64,000 bases of DNA from positions 434,001 through 498,000 of the forward strand of contig NZ_FNRD01000001.1 of NCBI RefSeq assembly GCF_900107635.1, written 5' to 3'. This document shows, piece by piece, positions 27,043 through 36,764 of this stretch. This stretch comes from Flavobacterium gillisiae (GTDB taxonomy: Bacteria; Bacteroidota; Bacteroidia; Flavobacteriales; Flavobacteriaceae). A model generated the notes under the pieces. That model did no database searches. It worked only from the letters and a program-made list of their open reading frames with translations, and was not told the origin of the DNA. The position numbers and the translations under genes were made by a program. Every line of letters begins with the position of its first letter. Position 1 is the stretch's first letter.

Positions 27043-29025
27043 TTAAAAATCCAATAAATTATCCGCAACAATATTAGGGATGGTGACCTTTAGTAAAGGT
27101 TCTGCTTCCATTGCTCTTTTTATTGCGAATAAAGCTCCTTCGTTACGAGCCCAGCTCCTTCTTGAAATACCGTTATTGACATCCCAGAAAAGCATTGATT
27201 GTAAGCGTCTTGAAGCTTCTTTAGAACCATCAAGAACCATGCCGAATCCGCCGTTTATGACCTCGCCCCAGCCAACTCCTCCGCCATTATGGATAGATAC
27301 CCAAGTAGCCCCACGAAAACTGTCTCCTATCACGTTTTGGATAGCCATATCAGCCGTAAAACGGGATCCATCGTAGATATTAGAAGTTTCTCTGTAAGGG
27401 GAGTCTGTTCCAGAAACATCATGATGATCTCTCCCAAGAACTACTGTTGCAATTTCGCCTTTGGCAATAGCCTGATTAAATGCTTCGGCAATTTTCACAC
27501 GACCTTCAGCATCTGCATATAAAATACGAGCTTGTGATCCCACGACTAATTTATTTTCTTGAGCGCCTTTTATCCACTGAATATTATCCTGCATTTGCTG
27601 CTGAATTTCAAGCGGTGCTGTTTTTGCCATTTCTTCCAGTACTTCGCAGGCAATAGTATCTGTTTTTTGTAAATCTTCTGGTTTCCCTGAAGCACAAACC
27701 CAACGGAAAGGTCCAAATCCGTAGTCAAAACACATGGGGCCCATAATGTCTTGTACGTAACTTGGATACCTGAAATCTATATTATTCTCTGCCATTACAT
27801 TTGCACCTGCACGAGAAGCTTCTAGTAAGAAAGCATTTCCATAATCAAAGAAATAGGTTCCTTTGGCAGTGTGTTTATTGATTGCAGCGGTATGACGGCG
27901 TAATGTTTCCTGTACTTTCTCCTTGAATAAATCAGGATTATTGGCCATCATTTCGTTGGCATCTTCAAACGAAATTTCAACAGGATAATAACCACCAGCC
28001 CACGGATTATGTAAAGAGGTTTGGTCGCTTCCTAAATCGATATGAATGTTTTGTTCGTCAAATTTTTCCCAAACGTCCACTACATTTCCGAGATAGGCGA
28101 TGGATACAGTTTCTTTGTTGGCTTTCGCCAAAGCAACTCTTTTTACCAATTCATCAATGTCTTCGACTACTTCGTTGATCCAACCTTGGCTGTGACGAAT
28201 GTGGGTGATTTTTGCATTGACCTCGGCGCAAACGGTAATACAACCCGCAATATTTCCTGCTTTGGGTTGGGCACCACTCATACCTCCTAATCCAGAAGTA
28301 ACAAATAAACCTCCTGTAGGGCTTTTTTTTATTTTTCGAAAAGCATTTAAAACTGTAATCGTCGTACCGTGCACAATTCCTTGTGGCCCGATGTACATAT
28401 AACTACCAGCGGTCATTTGTCCGTATTGTGATACACCTAAGGCATTCATTTTTTCCCAATCATCCGGTTGAGAATAATTAGGAATCACCATTCCGTTAGT
28501 TACGACCACTCTTGGTGCTTCTTTATGAGAAGGGAATAATCCCATCGGGTGTCCGGAATACATAGTTAAGGTTTGGTCTTCGGTCATTTCTGACAGGTAT
28601 TTCATGGTCAACAGGTACTGTGCCCAGTTTTGAAAAACTGCGCCGTTTCCGCCATAAGTGATTAATTCATGAGGATGTTGTGCCACTGCATAATCTAGAT
28701 TATTTTGGATCATCAACATAATGGCTTTTGCCTGTTCGCATTTCCCTGGGTATTCTTCAATCGGACGTGCTCGCATTTCATAATCTGGACGAAAGCGGTA
28801 CATGTAAATGCGACCGTAGGTTTCTAGCTCTTGGCGAAATTCTTGAATTAATTCGGCATGATGTTGCGGTTCAAAATAGCGCAAAGCATTTTTTAAGGCC
28901 AGTTTTTTTTCGTCAGCCGAAAGGATTTCTTTTCGTTTTGGTGCGTGATTGATTGCAACCTCATACGGTTTTGGCTGTGGCAATAAAGTAGGAATTCCTT
29001 CTTGGATTTGTTCTTGAAAAGTCAT
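27043..29025 (-). CDS. hutU: Urocanate hydratase
   Basis: 660 residues, within the range of the longer urocanase type. Recognisable stretches are YGGNGAVFQNWAQYLLTMKY, TAGSYMYIGPQGIVHGTTIT, FVTSGLGGMSGAQPKAGNIA and DIMGPMCFDYGFGPFRWVCA (with the conserved cysteine). It converts urocanate to imidazolonepropionate in histidine degradation, using tightly bound NAD. No other hut genes are in the window, so the pathway is not clustered here. Confidence 0.95.
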   Translation of the reverse strand: MTFQEQIQEGIPTLLPQPKPYEVAINHAPKRKEILSADEKKLALKNALRYFEPQHHAELIQEFRQELETYGRIYMYRFRPDYEMRARPIEEYPGKCEQAKAIMLMIQNNLDYAVAQHPHELITYGGNGAVFQNWAQYLLTMKYLSEMTEDQTLTMYSGHPMGLFPSHKEAPRVVVTNGMVIPNYSQPDDWEKMNALGVSQYGQMTAGSYMYIGPQGIVHGTTITVLNAFRKIKKSPTGGLFVTSGLGGMSGAQPKAGNIAGCITVCAEVNAKITHIRHSQGWINEVVEDIDELVKRVALAKANKETVSIAYLGNVVDVWEKFDEQNIHIDLGSDQTSLHNPWAGGYYPVEISFEDANEMMANNPDLFKEKVQETLRRHTAAINKHTAKGTYFFDYGNAFLLEASRAGANVMAENNIDFRYPSYVQDIMGPMCFDYGFGPFRWVCASGKPEDLQKTDTIACEVLEEMAKTAPLEIQQQMQDNIQWIKGAQENKLVVGSQARILYADAEGRVKIAEAFNQAIAKGEIATVVLGRDHHDVSGTDSPYRETSNIYDGSRFTADMAIQNVIGDSFRGATWVSIHNGGGVGWGEVINGGFGMVLDGSKEASRRLQSMLFWDVNNGISRRSWARNEGALFAIKRAMEAEPLLKVTIPNIVADNLLDF

Positions 29026-29237
29026 TTTGATTGTAGTTCGTTAGTATGTAAAAGTGGTATTTCGCTAAAATAGATTCCGTGGAATCTATTTCCTTTCTCA
29101 GAATACTGAGCGTCACGAGACCACTAGGGATAACGAATATCCGACCGATGGTAGGATTTGTGAATTTTGATTCTGTATTTCTGTGAACAAATATCCATTT
29201 TGTTATTTTGTTTTATGGCAACTGTAGTTAAAGATAA

Positions 29238-29414
29238 CTACTTTTTGTTTGTACCTGTTTTTTTGTCATAGCCATAAGGGCAATGACGGCATCCACTTTT
29301 ACAACAATACCCTCTTTTTAAGTGGTGTTTTTCAGTAAAGCATTTATAACCTTCTGGCGTATAATAGAAATCTTCGCCTTCGATTAATTTATTTGGGTCA
29401 TTCTCGTCAATCAT
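29238..29414 (-). CDS. DUF5522-like small cysteine-rich protein
   Basis: A 58-residue gene. It starts MIDENDPNKLIEGEDFYYTP and ends with the cysteine cluster GYCCKSGCRHCPYGYDKKTG. The CC-x-x-x-C-R-H-C-P-Y-G-Y motif is the DUF5522 signature, and the eukaryotic relatives are also tiny. The cysteines probably bind a metal. The gene lies alone in the 690-base gap between hutU and the giant surface protein, on the same strand as both. The rest of the gap shows only a terminator. Confidence 0.75.
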   Translation of the reverse strand: MIDENDPNKLIEGEDFYYTPEGYKCFTEKHHLKRGYCCKSGCRHCPYGYDKKTGTNKK

Positions 29415-29663
29415 ATATGAAAGTATTCTATTGTAAAGATATTTCTAATAGTTCAATTTAGTAGAGTACGCAAGCTATTGAGTATTTCATTAAAAAGAAC
29501 TATTTTAGCATTACAAATTTATAATTTTTATAGCGAATGTTTCTTATTGTTGCTAAATATTTAATTTTAGGTGCTGTATCCCTAGGTTTAGAGGAATGAG
29601 TTTTGTTACTAATTTAATTTAAGATGACAGTGTCTTTAGAAAGGGCTTCACTTTTTTAGACAT

Positions 29664-29693
29664 AAAAAAACCACTCGGCTAGAAGTGGTTTTA
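29664..29693 (-). terminator. Terminator after the giant surface protein gene
   Basis: On the minus strand AAACCACTTCTAGCCGAGTG pairs with itself around TCTAGCCGA (AAACCACT/AGTGGTTT) and is followed by TTTTTAT. It lies about 20 bases beyond the stop at 29711. Confidence 0.8.
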
Positions 29694-29710
29694 TGAATTA
29701 ATTTTTGTCT

Positions 29711-32700
29711 TTAGAAGATTATTTTTTTAGAAACAATGGTGTCATCATCTAAAGTGATTTTTAGTATTAAACCAACTGTTGTTTTGTTTAGGTGATTTAA
29801 GGTAAACTGCAAAGCGTTTACTTTTTCATAACTATCTATTTTTCTTCCTAATAGATCGTAAACAACGATGTTTTTTATAGGCTCTTTAGGAGACTGTACC
29901 GTTACTTTCTGATTAACAATTACTTTGATATTATCGTTTAAGGTAAAGTCTTTGTTTCCTAAAGTGGTGCCTGTTTCATTGTGGAAACGAAGCTCAAATC
30001 GATCACTAAATGTTCCGTCAGAAATTTCTAATTCATACTTGTCGAGATTGATTGAATGATACGAGTTGTCCAGTTTATCAAAGATGTAGATTTTTTGATT
30101 AGCATCAAAGTTCTCTAAAGCATCGATGTTAAAGGATATAGTTCCTGCTTCTTCCGTCTTAACCTTGATAGGGTAGGAGAGATTGGTGTCAAAAAATCCT
30201 TCTCCTGCTATTGCTAACTCTTCTTCACCATTTAGTAAATACATGTCAGTTCGTGAGTCATCTATATTATAAGCATCATAACCATCATTTATTTCGCTAT
30301 TTGCTTTCTCATCCATAAAGGCTAAAAGCACTTGTCTATGATAATTTTGATTGTAATAGTTAAAGCCTAAACGAATGCGTTTGTAGCTATCCTTTGGAGT
30401 GGCTGTGTCGCTGTTGTCTGTCCAATGGTCAAATTCTTTTTTTGTAGTAGCATTACGATACATTATTTGTGAAGTAGCATTTTCTTCTTTTACAAACTCT
30501 CTTTGATTGTTTTTAAAAACTACAGTTCCACCCGTACCAGTTTTTCCATAAATGAAGAATCCTTGTCCTACGGGTATATATTGATTTGGCACTGGCCTAA
30601 TTGAAGTTCCACTTGTGTTAATGAAGTCAATTCCAACTGAGCTTGGAGCTACTCCTCCCGCTAAATTTCTTATTGCATAACCACCTTTATAGTCTCTTAA
30701 ATTGTGACTAGAATTAGAGGGGTAGTGCTCCCAGAAATATAACGCACCGTCCGTAGCGGGATTAGAAATAGAAGTTTCTATCGAGGCGATATTATCAGTT
30801 ATAAATTGGTCAACATCTAAAGCGGATGGATACGGGTTTCCTAGAAGGATTAATTGATCGGCTCCCACAGCATTTGATATCGTCGAGTTATTAGGTTTTC
30901 CAGTAAACACTAAGTTTTGAGTGGCAGTTGCAGCATTACTTCCTTTCATTGTGAAGCCTTTTCCGGCTTCAACAGTTCCAGATTGAAATATTTTAGTCCA
31001 GTTAGCGTAGTCATTTGGTTTATTATCAAATTTATTTATCCAAAAATTAGATAAGGTAATTGGATTAGTAGCGGCACCGTCAGTACTGCTGGTCCAAATT
31101 ATGACTTTAGGGGTTGCTGGATCCGTACCGTCTTTTAATACTCCGCCTACTGTATAGGAAGTATTGTTAGCGGTAGTGCTAATAGGTCCTACCGGAGAGC
31201 CCCAATAATTATAATTGTATTTATTAGATTGTCCTTGTTGGTCTCTCTCTAATGAACCGCTACTTGTCACATCTAAATCGCTACCTAGTTTTTGAACCAG
31301 TTGTGATCTACCTACTAAGTCTATTTTTCCGTCTAGTTTTAAGTAATGTGATACTTCGATTTTAGTTCCGTCTGTTTGTAAACCGCTAGCTGATGTAGCT
31401 GTTAAAGTACTATTTGTTCCTACACCAACATATAATCCTAAAACAGTTTTGTTACCGTTAGAAGTTATATCGTGTGTCGTTTTTACAATATTCCAGTCGA
31501 TAGTTTTTGATACGTCCTCAATAGATGTACTGTTGGGTAAATCTTGTACTGTGTTGTTTAACCATGTCGTTGGAGTTTGCCATGGTCCAGCTGCTCGTGA
31601 TTCGTATGGCAAAGGTGCAGTTTGTATATCAACTGTTTTTAAATTTTTTAATGCGGCTGTATAGTTATTGTTAGAAATGTCTTTTGCATTGGTGTAAGTA
31701 TACGTTGACATAGGATAATAAGCGCTGAGGTTTGTCCATGGTACACTACTAATATCATTTTTAGTAATAGTGTTAGGTATAATCGCTCCGTTTGATGCTG
31801 TATTATTATTTAGTATTTCCTGATTCATTACATAGCGATATTGGTCTTGGGTCAATGCCACTTTCCAAACACGAACTTCATCTATTGATCCAGAGAAAAA
31901 TGATGTAGGCGTTGCTCCGTCAGCTGCCGCAATCAAAAATGATTGTGTCGTTGCGGTTGGTATCCCCGCTAAATTAGTGGACACGAAGTTAACCCCATCG
32001 ATATATATTTTTGCCGTAGTTCCATCAAAAGTTACTCCTATATTGTGCCAAATGCCGACAGGTACAATTACATTAGATGTAATGGTTTTTTTAGCCGCGC
32101 CTACGAACCAACTCATTTCTGCTTTTCCAGCTGAATTGATGCTTAGATCATAGCCAGTTGTAAAATCACTGTTTCTTTTTGAGAGTATTGTTTTGTTTGT
32201 TGAATTAGCTCTATTAACCCAAGCAGATACAGTAAAAGAAGTATTTAGATCTAGTACGTTTCCAGCATCCAAATAATCTGTCGTACCATTAAATTTGATG
32301 GAACGTGCAAAAGTCTTTTCTGGTGCATAACCAAAGGTGATGAATTTTGTCCCATTAAAGTCATAATTCGTTTCTAGATTTGTTCCGTTTACTTTCATGA
32401 CGCGATACTCAGCAGTAGGATCAAAAGTTGGTGTGTTCGAGATGAACATTAAGTAATCACCAGGAGGGGTCAAAGTAGCTGATAACATTGTAATAGGAAT
32501 AGATACTTTTACAGTAGGAACGTCACCCCCTGTTTCTACTACTTTCCAAGTTCTCCCCACAGAAATAAAGCTTACATCACTTGTAAGTGCAGTAGGTGAA
32601 GTTATTGCGGAGCTAATATTTACTACAACTGGAGCTTGTGCGGCTAGTGTGCCGTTATTGTTACCCCATACTAAGAATTTTTTATTAGTATCAAAAACAT

Positions 32701-35677
32701 TTGTATTTTCAGTATTTGTGCTGTAAATGCTCGTTAATCCAATTGTGATATCATCTGTAGTATTGACACTTTTAGATTGTTTTTGGTTTAGTTTTGATAA
32801 ATCATCTCTACCAATTCCTGTAATGTCATAGTTATAAGTAGCATTTGCGGTTGCATTCCATATCGTAGTTCCCGCAGAGTTTGTGTAATTCATGGAAGTT
32901 CCGTTCACTCCTAGGGTTATACCATATTTGATGGCAAGATAACTTTGTATATTGCTTCTTTCACTATCAGTTGATCGTTTGCTTAATGTAATAATTTCGG
33001 CTATTCTGCCATCTAGACTTCCATCCCAACCTTCACTTCTTCCGATCCAAAATTGACTGTTTGTAACGTTACCAAAATCTGCCAAGTCATTAGTAGTAGT
33101 AACAACATCATTAGCATTAAAAGTTAAATTCAATCCAGTTCCAGCGGAGTTATTACTTCCGTTTATGATACCGACTGTTGAATAAGAAGCGGTTGTACTT
33201 ACATGGGATACACCATAACCACTACCGCTACTTGTAGTTCCTATAGCATAAGTAAGAACTTCGCTACTAAACCTTGCCGTATAATTTCCATAACCTAAAC
33301 CTGAACCATCAGTTTGGTCAGTTTGAGGAACTCTGTCGCCACAAAATATATCCATACTTGGTAAAGTTGAAGTTACAGTTACATTTGGGATTAGTACTAC
33401 AAACATATCTTGCGTATAAAATCCAGAGGAGCCTTTTAAATATTGTCTACTTGCATCATTGTCTGTATAATTTTGTGGTACTGAGGCATAATTATTCTTA
33501 AATTCTACAACAGAATTAAAGTTAATATTTCGACTTGCGGTATTTCTATATTTAGGAGCGCCAACAGACGTAGGTTTTATGGCATCAGTAGCTCTCGCTT
33601 GAGTGTTCCATGTATTTACATCTGTATTATCAGCAACTGTAGTAGTTCCATTAAGCATATCTGCTCTTAACCATAACTGTAAATCAGCTGTTACGCCTCC
33701 CGGGCCGTTTGTTAGTGGTACATAAGTAACTGTAATGTCAGCAGTGGATGTGCAGGAACCATTACTGATTGCCCATCTAAATACATAAGTTCCATATATA
33801 CTTACAGTTACGGTTGCTGTACCAGAAGTAGTAGGGCTAAATGTAACCGTGCCAGGGCCAGAGATTTTTGACCATGAACCAGTGCCAGAAACAGGTGTAT
33901 TTCCTCCTAATGATGTAGATGTCAATGCGGCGTTAATGGTTTGATTAGCGCCCGTTGTAGCAGTAGTTGGACTACTATTTACAATTTGTGGTTTTGATGT
34001 GGTCGCGGCGACACAAAGACCTCCCGAAGTGGTAAGTGTTAATGTAGCGGTTCCTGTATAGGCAGCAGGGGGTGTCCAGGTTGTGGTGCCAGGTGTTGCT
34101 CCCGTATTATTGGTAAATGTCCCTCCTACTCCGCCATCAGTCCAAATACCACCCGTAGCTGAACCTCCCACGGAGCCTCCTAAGGCTGCAGTTGTTTCTC
34201 CTTGACAAATAGCTGCAAGCGCTGAGCCTGCATTGGCAGTTGGAGAAGGATTTACTGTAAAAGTTGCCGCACTTGTAGCGGTGCCGCCTGATGTAGTAAC
34301 CGTTACGGTTCCCGTTGTTCCAGCACCTATAACTGCAACTAAAACGGTACCTGTGTTAGAGGTTATAGATGAAACGGGAGTACCGCCAATTTTAACATTA
34401 GCCGGAGTAGCCCCCGTTAAATTGGTTCCGTTTATCGTAATGGAAGTGCCTGCACAACCGTTTGTTGATCCTAGGGTAGTAATCGTTGGAGGGGATGAGG
34501 GTGCTACAGTAACCGTATAATCTTCTGATTGACCATAACTGTATGTTCCACATGGACTTGTAGGGTCGACACCAAAATTTTTCAAGACTCTCATACGGGT
34601 ATTCCCAGTAAGTGCTGTAGTAGGAACACTGATATTACTTATTAATGTTATAGTGTTTCCTCCTGAGTTAGTAATGGTTCCTAAATAGTAGGTTTCATTT
34701 GTATTATTTCCAAAAACACCATTCTGATCCCAGTCTATGTAAACCCTGAAATAATTAGTGAAATTTCCTGCTGTATTCCCTCTTACGGATATGGCATTGG
34801 TGGATGAACCTTGTACAAGGTTGGCAACACCGCAAAAACTTTCATTCGCAGGAGTACTACCTCCCACAACAGTAGAAGTCGTATTGTTAATGCCTGCAAA
34901 AGTTACATTAGTTATTGGTTCGACGCGACCTGTAAAGCTAGGAGAACAATAAGCTTTAAAAGCAGAGGTATAGGTAATTATTACTTGGCCATCACCTCCA
35001 TCACCTCCATTTAAACCTGAGCCACCATCATTATTTCTATATCCACCGGCTCCACCACCTCCAGGTAAACCTCCAGGATTTCCATTACTATTAATATTCC
35101 TTCCTGTTCCGCCAATTCCTCCTGATGGACAATTACCTCCGGCACCACTTGATGAAATAGTTCCAATTGAACCTGGGCTGCCTGAAGGATTTGACGTTCC
35201 ACCACTTGATGTTCCTCCTAATCCAACAGGACCGCTGTCTGCGCCACCAGATGTGCCGTAGCCAGCTGTTAATGTAAGAATTGTTGTATTGGTTAAGGAA
35301 TTTCCTGCTCCAACAGTTAAATTTATAACCTGGCCAGATGTGACTGACAATAAACTAGTTGTGTATCCACCACCACCACCACCGGATCCATATTTGTTTT
35401 TTCCAGTAGCATCACCACCTTTTCCTCCTGGACCCCAGGCTTGCACATTAATCGAAGTGACATCACAAGGAACTGTAAAAGACCAATTTCCGACTCCAGC
35501 TGTGGCGTTATAAGTTGTTTGGCCATTCATCTCATTCCCCAAAAACAACATCAGGAACAAGCTTAAAAAGACTATGAAAAATTGTTTATTATTTTTTAAC
35601 TTGATGGAAGTGATAGTATTAGGTTTTGCCGTAAAATTTTGAGAATTTGTATTTTCAAAAAAGTAATTTTCTTCCAT
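29711..35677 (-). CDS. Giant T9SS-exported surface protein with GEVED, TIG and LamG domains
   Basis: 1988 residues. A signal peptide ends near LFLGNEMNGQ (about 50). Then come a glycine-rich region (about 80-240), a GEVED-type domain (about 245-389; FRVYIDWDQNGVFG), an IPT/TIG domain (about 392-475), PKD-like repeats, a domain starting LQLWLRADMLNG (about 667) and a LamG/concanavalin-like domain (about 1122-1295; SIKFNGTTDYLDAGNVLDLN). A long module follows (about 1480-1900) that resembles the 610-residue protein at 36765, and a type A T9SS sorting tail (about 1925-1988; VVYDLLGRKIDSYEK). It is probably a surface adhesin or glycan-binding protein. The order of domains is read by eye and boundaries are approximate. 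Confidence 0.85.
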   Translation of the reverse strand: MEENYFFENTNSQNFTAKPNTITSIKLKNNKQFFIVFLSLFLMLFLGNEMNGQTTYNATAGVGNWSFTVPCDVTSINVQAWGPGGKGGDATGKNKYGSGGGGGGYTTSLLSVTSGQVINLTVGAGNSLTNTTILTLTAGYGTSGGADSGPVGLGGTSSGGTSNPSGSPGSIGTISSSGAGGNCPSGGIGGTGRNINSNGNPGGLPGGGGAGGYRNNDGGSGLNGGDGGDGQVIITYTSAFKAYCSPSFTGRVEPITNVTFAGINNTTSTVVGGSTPANESFCGVANLVQGSSTNAISVRGNTAGNFTNYFRVYIDWDQNGVFGNNTNETYYLGTITNSGGNTITLISNISVPTTALTGNTRMRVLKNFGVDPTSPCGTYSYGQSEDYTVTVAPSSPPTITTLGSTNGCAGTSITINGTNLTGATPANVKIGGTPVSSITSNTGTVLVAVIGAGTTGTVTVTTSGGTATSAATFTVNPSPTANAGSALAAICQGETTAALGGSVGGSATGGIWTDGGVGGTFTNNTGATPGTTTWTPPAAYTGTATLTLTTSGGLCVAATTSKPQIVNSSPTTATTGANQTINAALTSTSLGGNTPVSGTGSWSKISGPGTVTFSPTTSGTATVTVSIYGTYVFRWAISNGSCTSTADITVTYVPLTNGPGGVTADLQLWLRADMLNGTTTVADNTDVNTWNTQARATDAIKPTSVGAPKYRNTASRNINFNSVVEFKNNYASVPQNYTDNDASRQYLKGSSGFYTQDMFVVLIPNVTVTSTLPSMDIFCGDRVPQTDQTDGSGLGYGNYTARFSSEVLTYAIGTTSSGSGYGVSHVSTTASYSTVGIINGSNNSAGTGLNLTFNANDVVTTTNDLADFGNVTNSQFWIGRSEGWDGSLDGRIAEIITLSKRSTDSERSNIQSYLAIKYGITLGVNGTSMNYTNSAGTTIWNATANATYNYDITGIGRDDLSKLNQKQSKSVNTTDDITIGLTSIYSTNTENTNVFDTNKKFLVWGNNNGTLAAQAPVVVNISSAITSPTALTSDVSFISVGRTWKVVETGGDVPTVKVSIPITMLSATLTPPGDYLMFISNTPTFDPTAEYRVMKVNGTNLETNYDFNGTKFITFGYAPEKTFARSIKFNGTTDYLDAGNVLDLNTSFTVSAWVNRANSTNKTILSKRNSDFTTGYDLSINSAGKAEMSWFVGAAKKTITSNVIVPVGIWHNIGVTFDGTTAKIYIDGVNFVSTNLAGIPTATTQSFLIAAADGATPTSFFSGSIDEVRVWKVALTQDQYRYVMNQEILNNNTASNGAIIPNTITKNDISSVPWTNLSAYYPMSTYTYTNAKDISNNNYTAALKNLKTVDIQTAPLPYESRAAGPWQTPTTWLNNTVQDLPNSTSIEDVSKTIDWNIVKTTHDITSNGNKTVLGLYVGVGTNSTLTATSASGLQTDGTKIEVSHYLKLDGKIDLVGRSQLVQKLGSDLDVTSSGSLERDQQGQSNKYNYNYWGSPVGPISTTANNTSYTVGGVLKDGTDPATPKVIIWTSSTDGAATNPITLSNFWINKFDNKPNDYANWTKIFQSGTVEAGKGFTMKGSNAATATQNLVFTGKPNNSTISNAVGADQLILLGNPYPSALDVDQFITDNIASIETSISNPATDGALYFWEHYPSNSSHNLRDYKGGYAIRNLAGGVAPSSVGIDFINTSGTSIRPVPNQYIPVGQGFFIYGKTGTGGTVVFKNNQREFVKEENATSQIMYRNATTKKEFDHWTDNSDTATPKDSYKRIRLGFNYYNQNYHRQVLLAFMDEKANSEINDGYDAYNIDDSRTDMYLLNGEEELAIAGEGFFDTNLSYPIKVKTEEAGTISFNIDALENFDANQKIYIFDKLDNSYHSINLDKYELEISDGTFSDRFELRFHNETGTTLGNKDFTLNDNIKVIVNQKVTVQSPKEPIKNIVVYDLLGRKIDSYEKVNALQFTLNHLNKTTVGLILKITLDDDTIVSKKIIF

Positions 35678-36015
35678 TGTGATTTATAAGATTTTAGTCG
35701 CAAAACTAATTTATTTTCTTTTATAAATAACAAATAGATTGAAAAGCGTTAAATTATTTTGTAGTTAATCTGTTTTTTATGGGTTTAATCGATGCTTTTA
35801 CACTAAATTAGGGTTTATAGTGTGAAAATAGTCTAACATTTTGATATGTTAAAAATAGTTTTATAGCGTTGTTATAAAAATGAAAAAAATGATTGAAAAT
35901 TAGTTTTATTTTAGTTTTGTCCTTTTTTTAAAATGACCACAAATTAGTTATTCAAGCATCTATTTATTTTATTACTTTGTTACATTCACTTGTTAACACA
36001 AAATCTAAGCAACCA

Positions 36016-36354
36016 ATGTTTCTAATCGTTACAAAATATTTAATACCTAAAGGCTTTCGTGGATTAGCTACTTTTCCATTCGTTTTCGTACGATATGCTA
36101 CGGACAAAGAAAATCTTGTTTTTGTCAATCATGAAAAGATACACTTGCGCCAGCAGTTAGAATTATTAATACTTCCTTTTTATATATGGTACTTCTTGGA
36201 GTATCTTGTTCGATTAGTTCAGTATAGAAATAGACATTTAGCCTATCGAAACATCAGTTTTGAACGGGAAGCTTACGCTAATGAATTGAATTTAGACTAT
36301 TTGAAAAGCAGATCGATTTTAAGATTTGCAAAATATTTATCACTAGATAAATAG
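36016..36354 (+). CDS. Small membrane-associated protein with HExxH motif
   Basis: I use the ATG at 36016 (MFLIVTKYLIPKGFRG), giving 112 residues; an open frame exists from 35977. It has the zinc-protease-like motif NHEKIHLRQQ (H39, E40, H43), a hydrophobic segment (about 49-67) and SFEREAYANE (about 81-90), which could supply the third ligand. The family is not recognised. It may be a minimal gluzincin-like protein or only resemble one. It lies between the two divergent T9SS genes. Confidence 0.55.
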   Translation: MFLIVTKYLIPKGFRGLATFPFVFVRYATDKENLVFVNHEKIHLRQQLELLILPFYIWYFLEYLVRLVQYRNRHLAYRNISFEREAYANELNLDYLKSRSILRFAKYLSLDK

Positions 36355-36764
36355 TGACTTAAACTATTTTTTAAAACCACTCCGTTACTAAAACTTAGCG
36401 TTTTAATTCAATACACTCAATGTGAGTATATTGAATTATTATCAAGGATATATTACAATTTTCATCCTGGCTTTTAGGGCCTCTTTTTTACTTCGTTTTT
36501 CGCCTCTATTTTGGGATGTTATTTACCTCTGTATTATGTAGGATAAAATCTTCATTTAGTTTTAATAAGTGTAGTTTGTCGATTTTTTATGCGTATTGTC
36601 GGTGTAATTTTTATTTTTCAACTTATCTTTACTTAACTTTAATAAAAAGTAAGTTGCTGGATGCGTAGGATAAGAGAAGAACAGGATTTTAGGTTGTTTT
36701 TTTAAACTGGAGGCTGTAATTATTAAAGCGCCAAAGCATTTTTAAATATTTAAACGTAATAATT
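36355..36764. other. 410-base gap with one inverted repeat
   Basis: No gene is seen. ATTCAATACACTC and GAGTATATTGAAT form a hairpin at 36406-36436 without a T run. The rest, rich in A and T, is the leader of the 610-residue surface protein. Confidence 0.5.

Noticed and set aside
27080..28402. Several plus-strand ORFs of 70-100 codons opposite hutU
   Set aside because: All are shadows of the well-conserved urocanase reading frame.
34233..34520. Valine/proline-rich ORF antisense to the giant surface protein
   Set aside because: Its bias is the mirror of the threonine/glycine codons of the real gene on the other strand.
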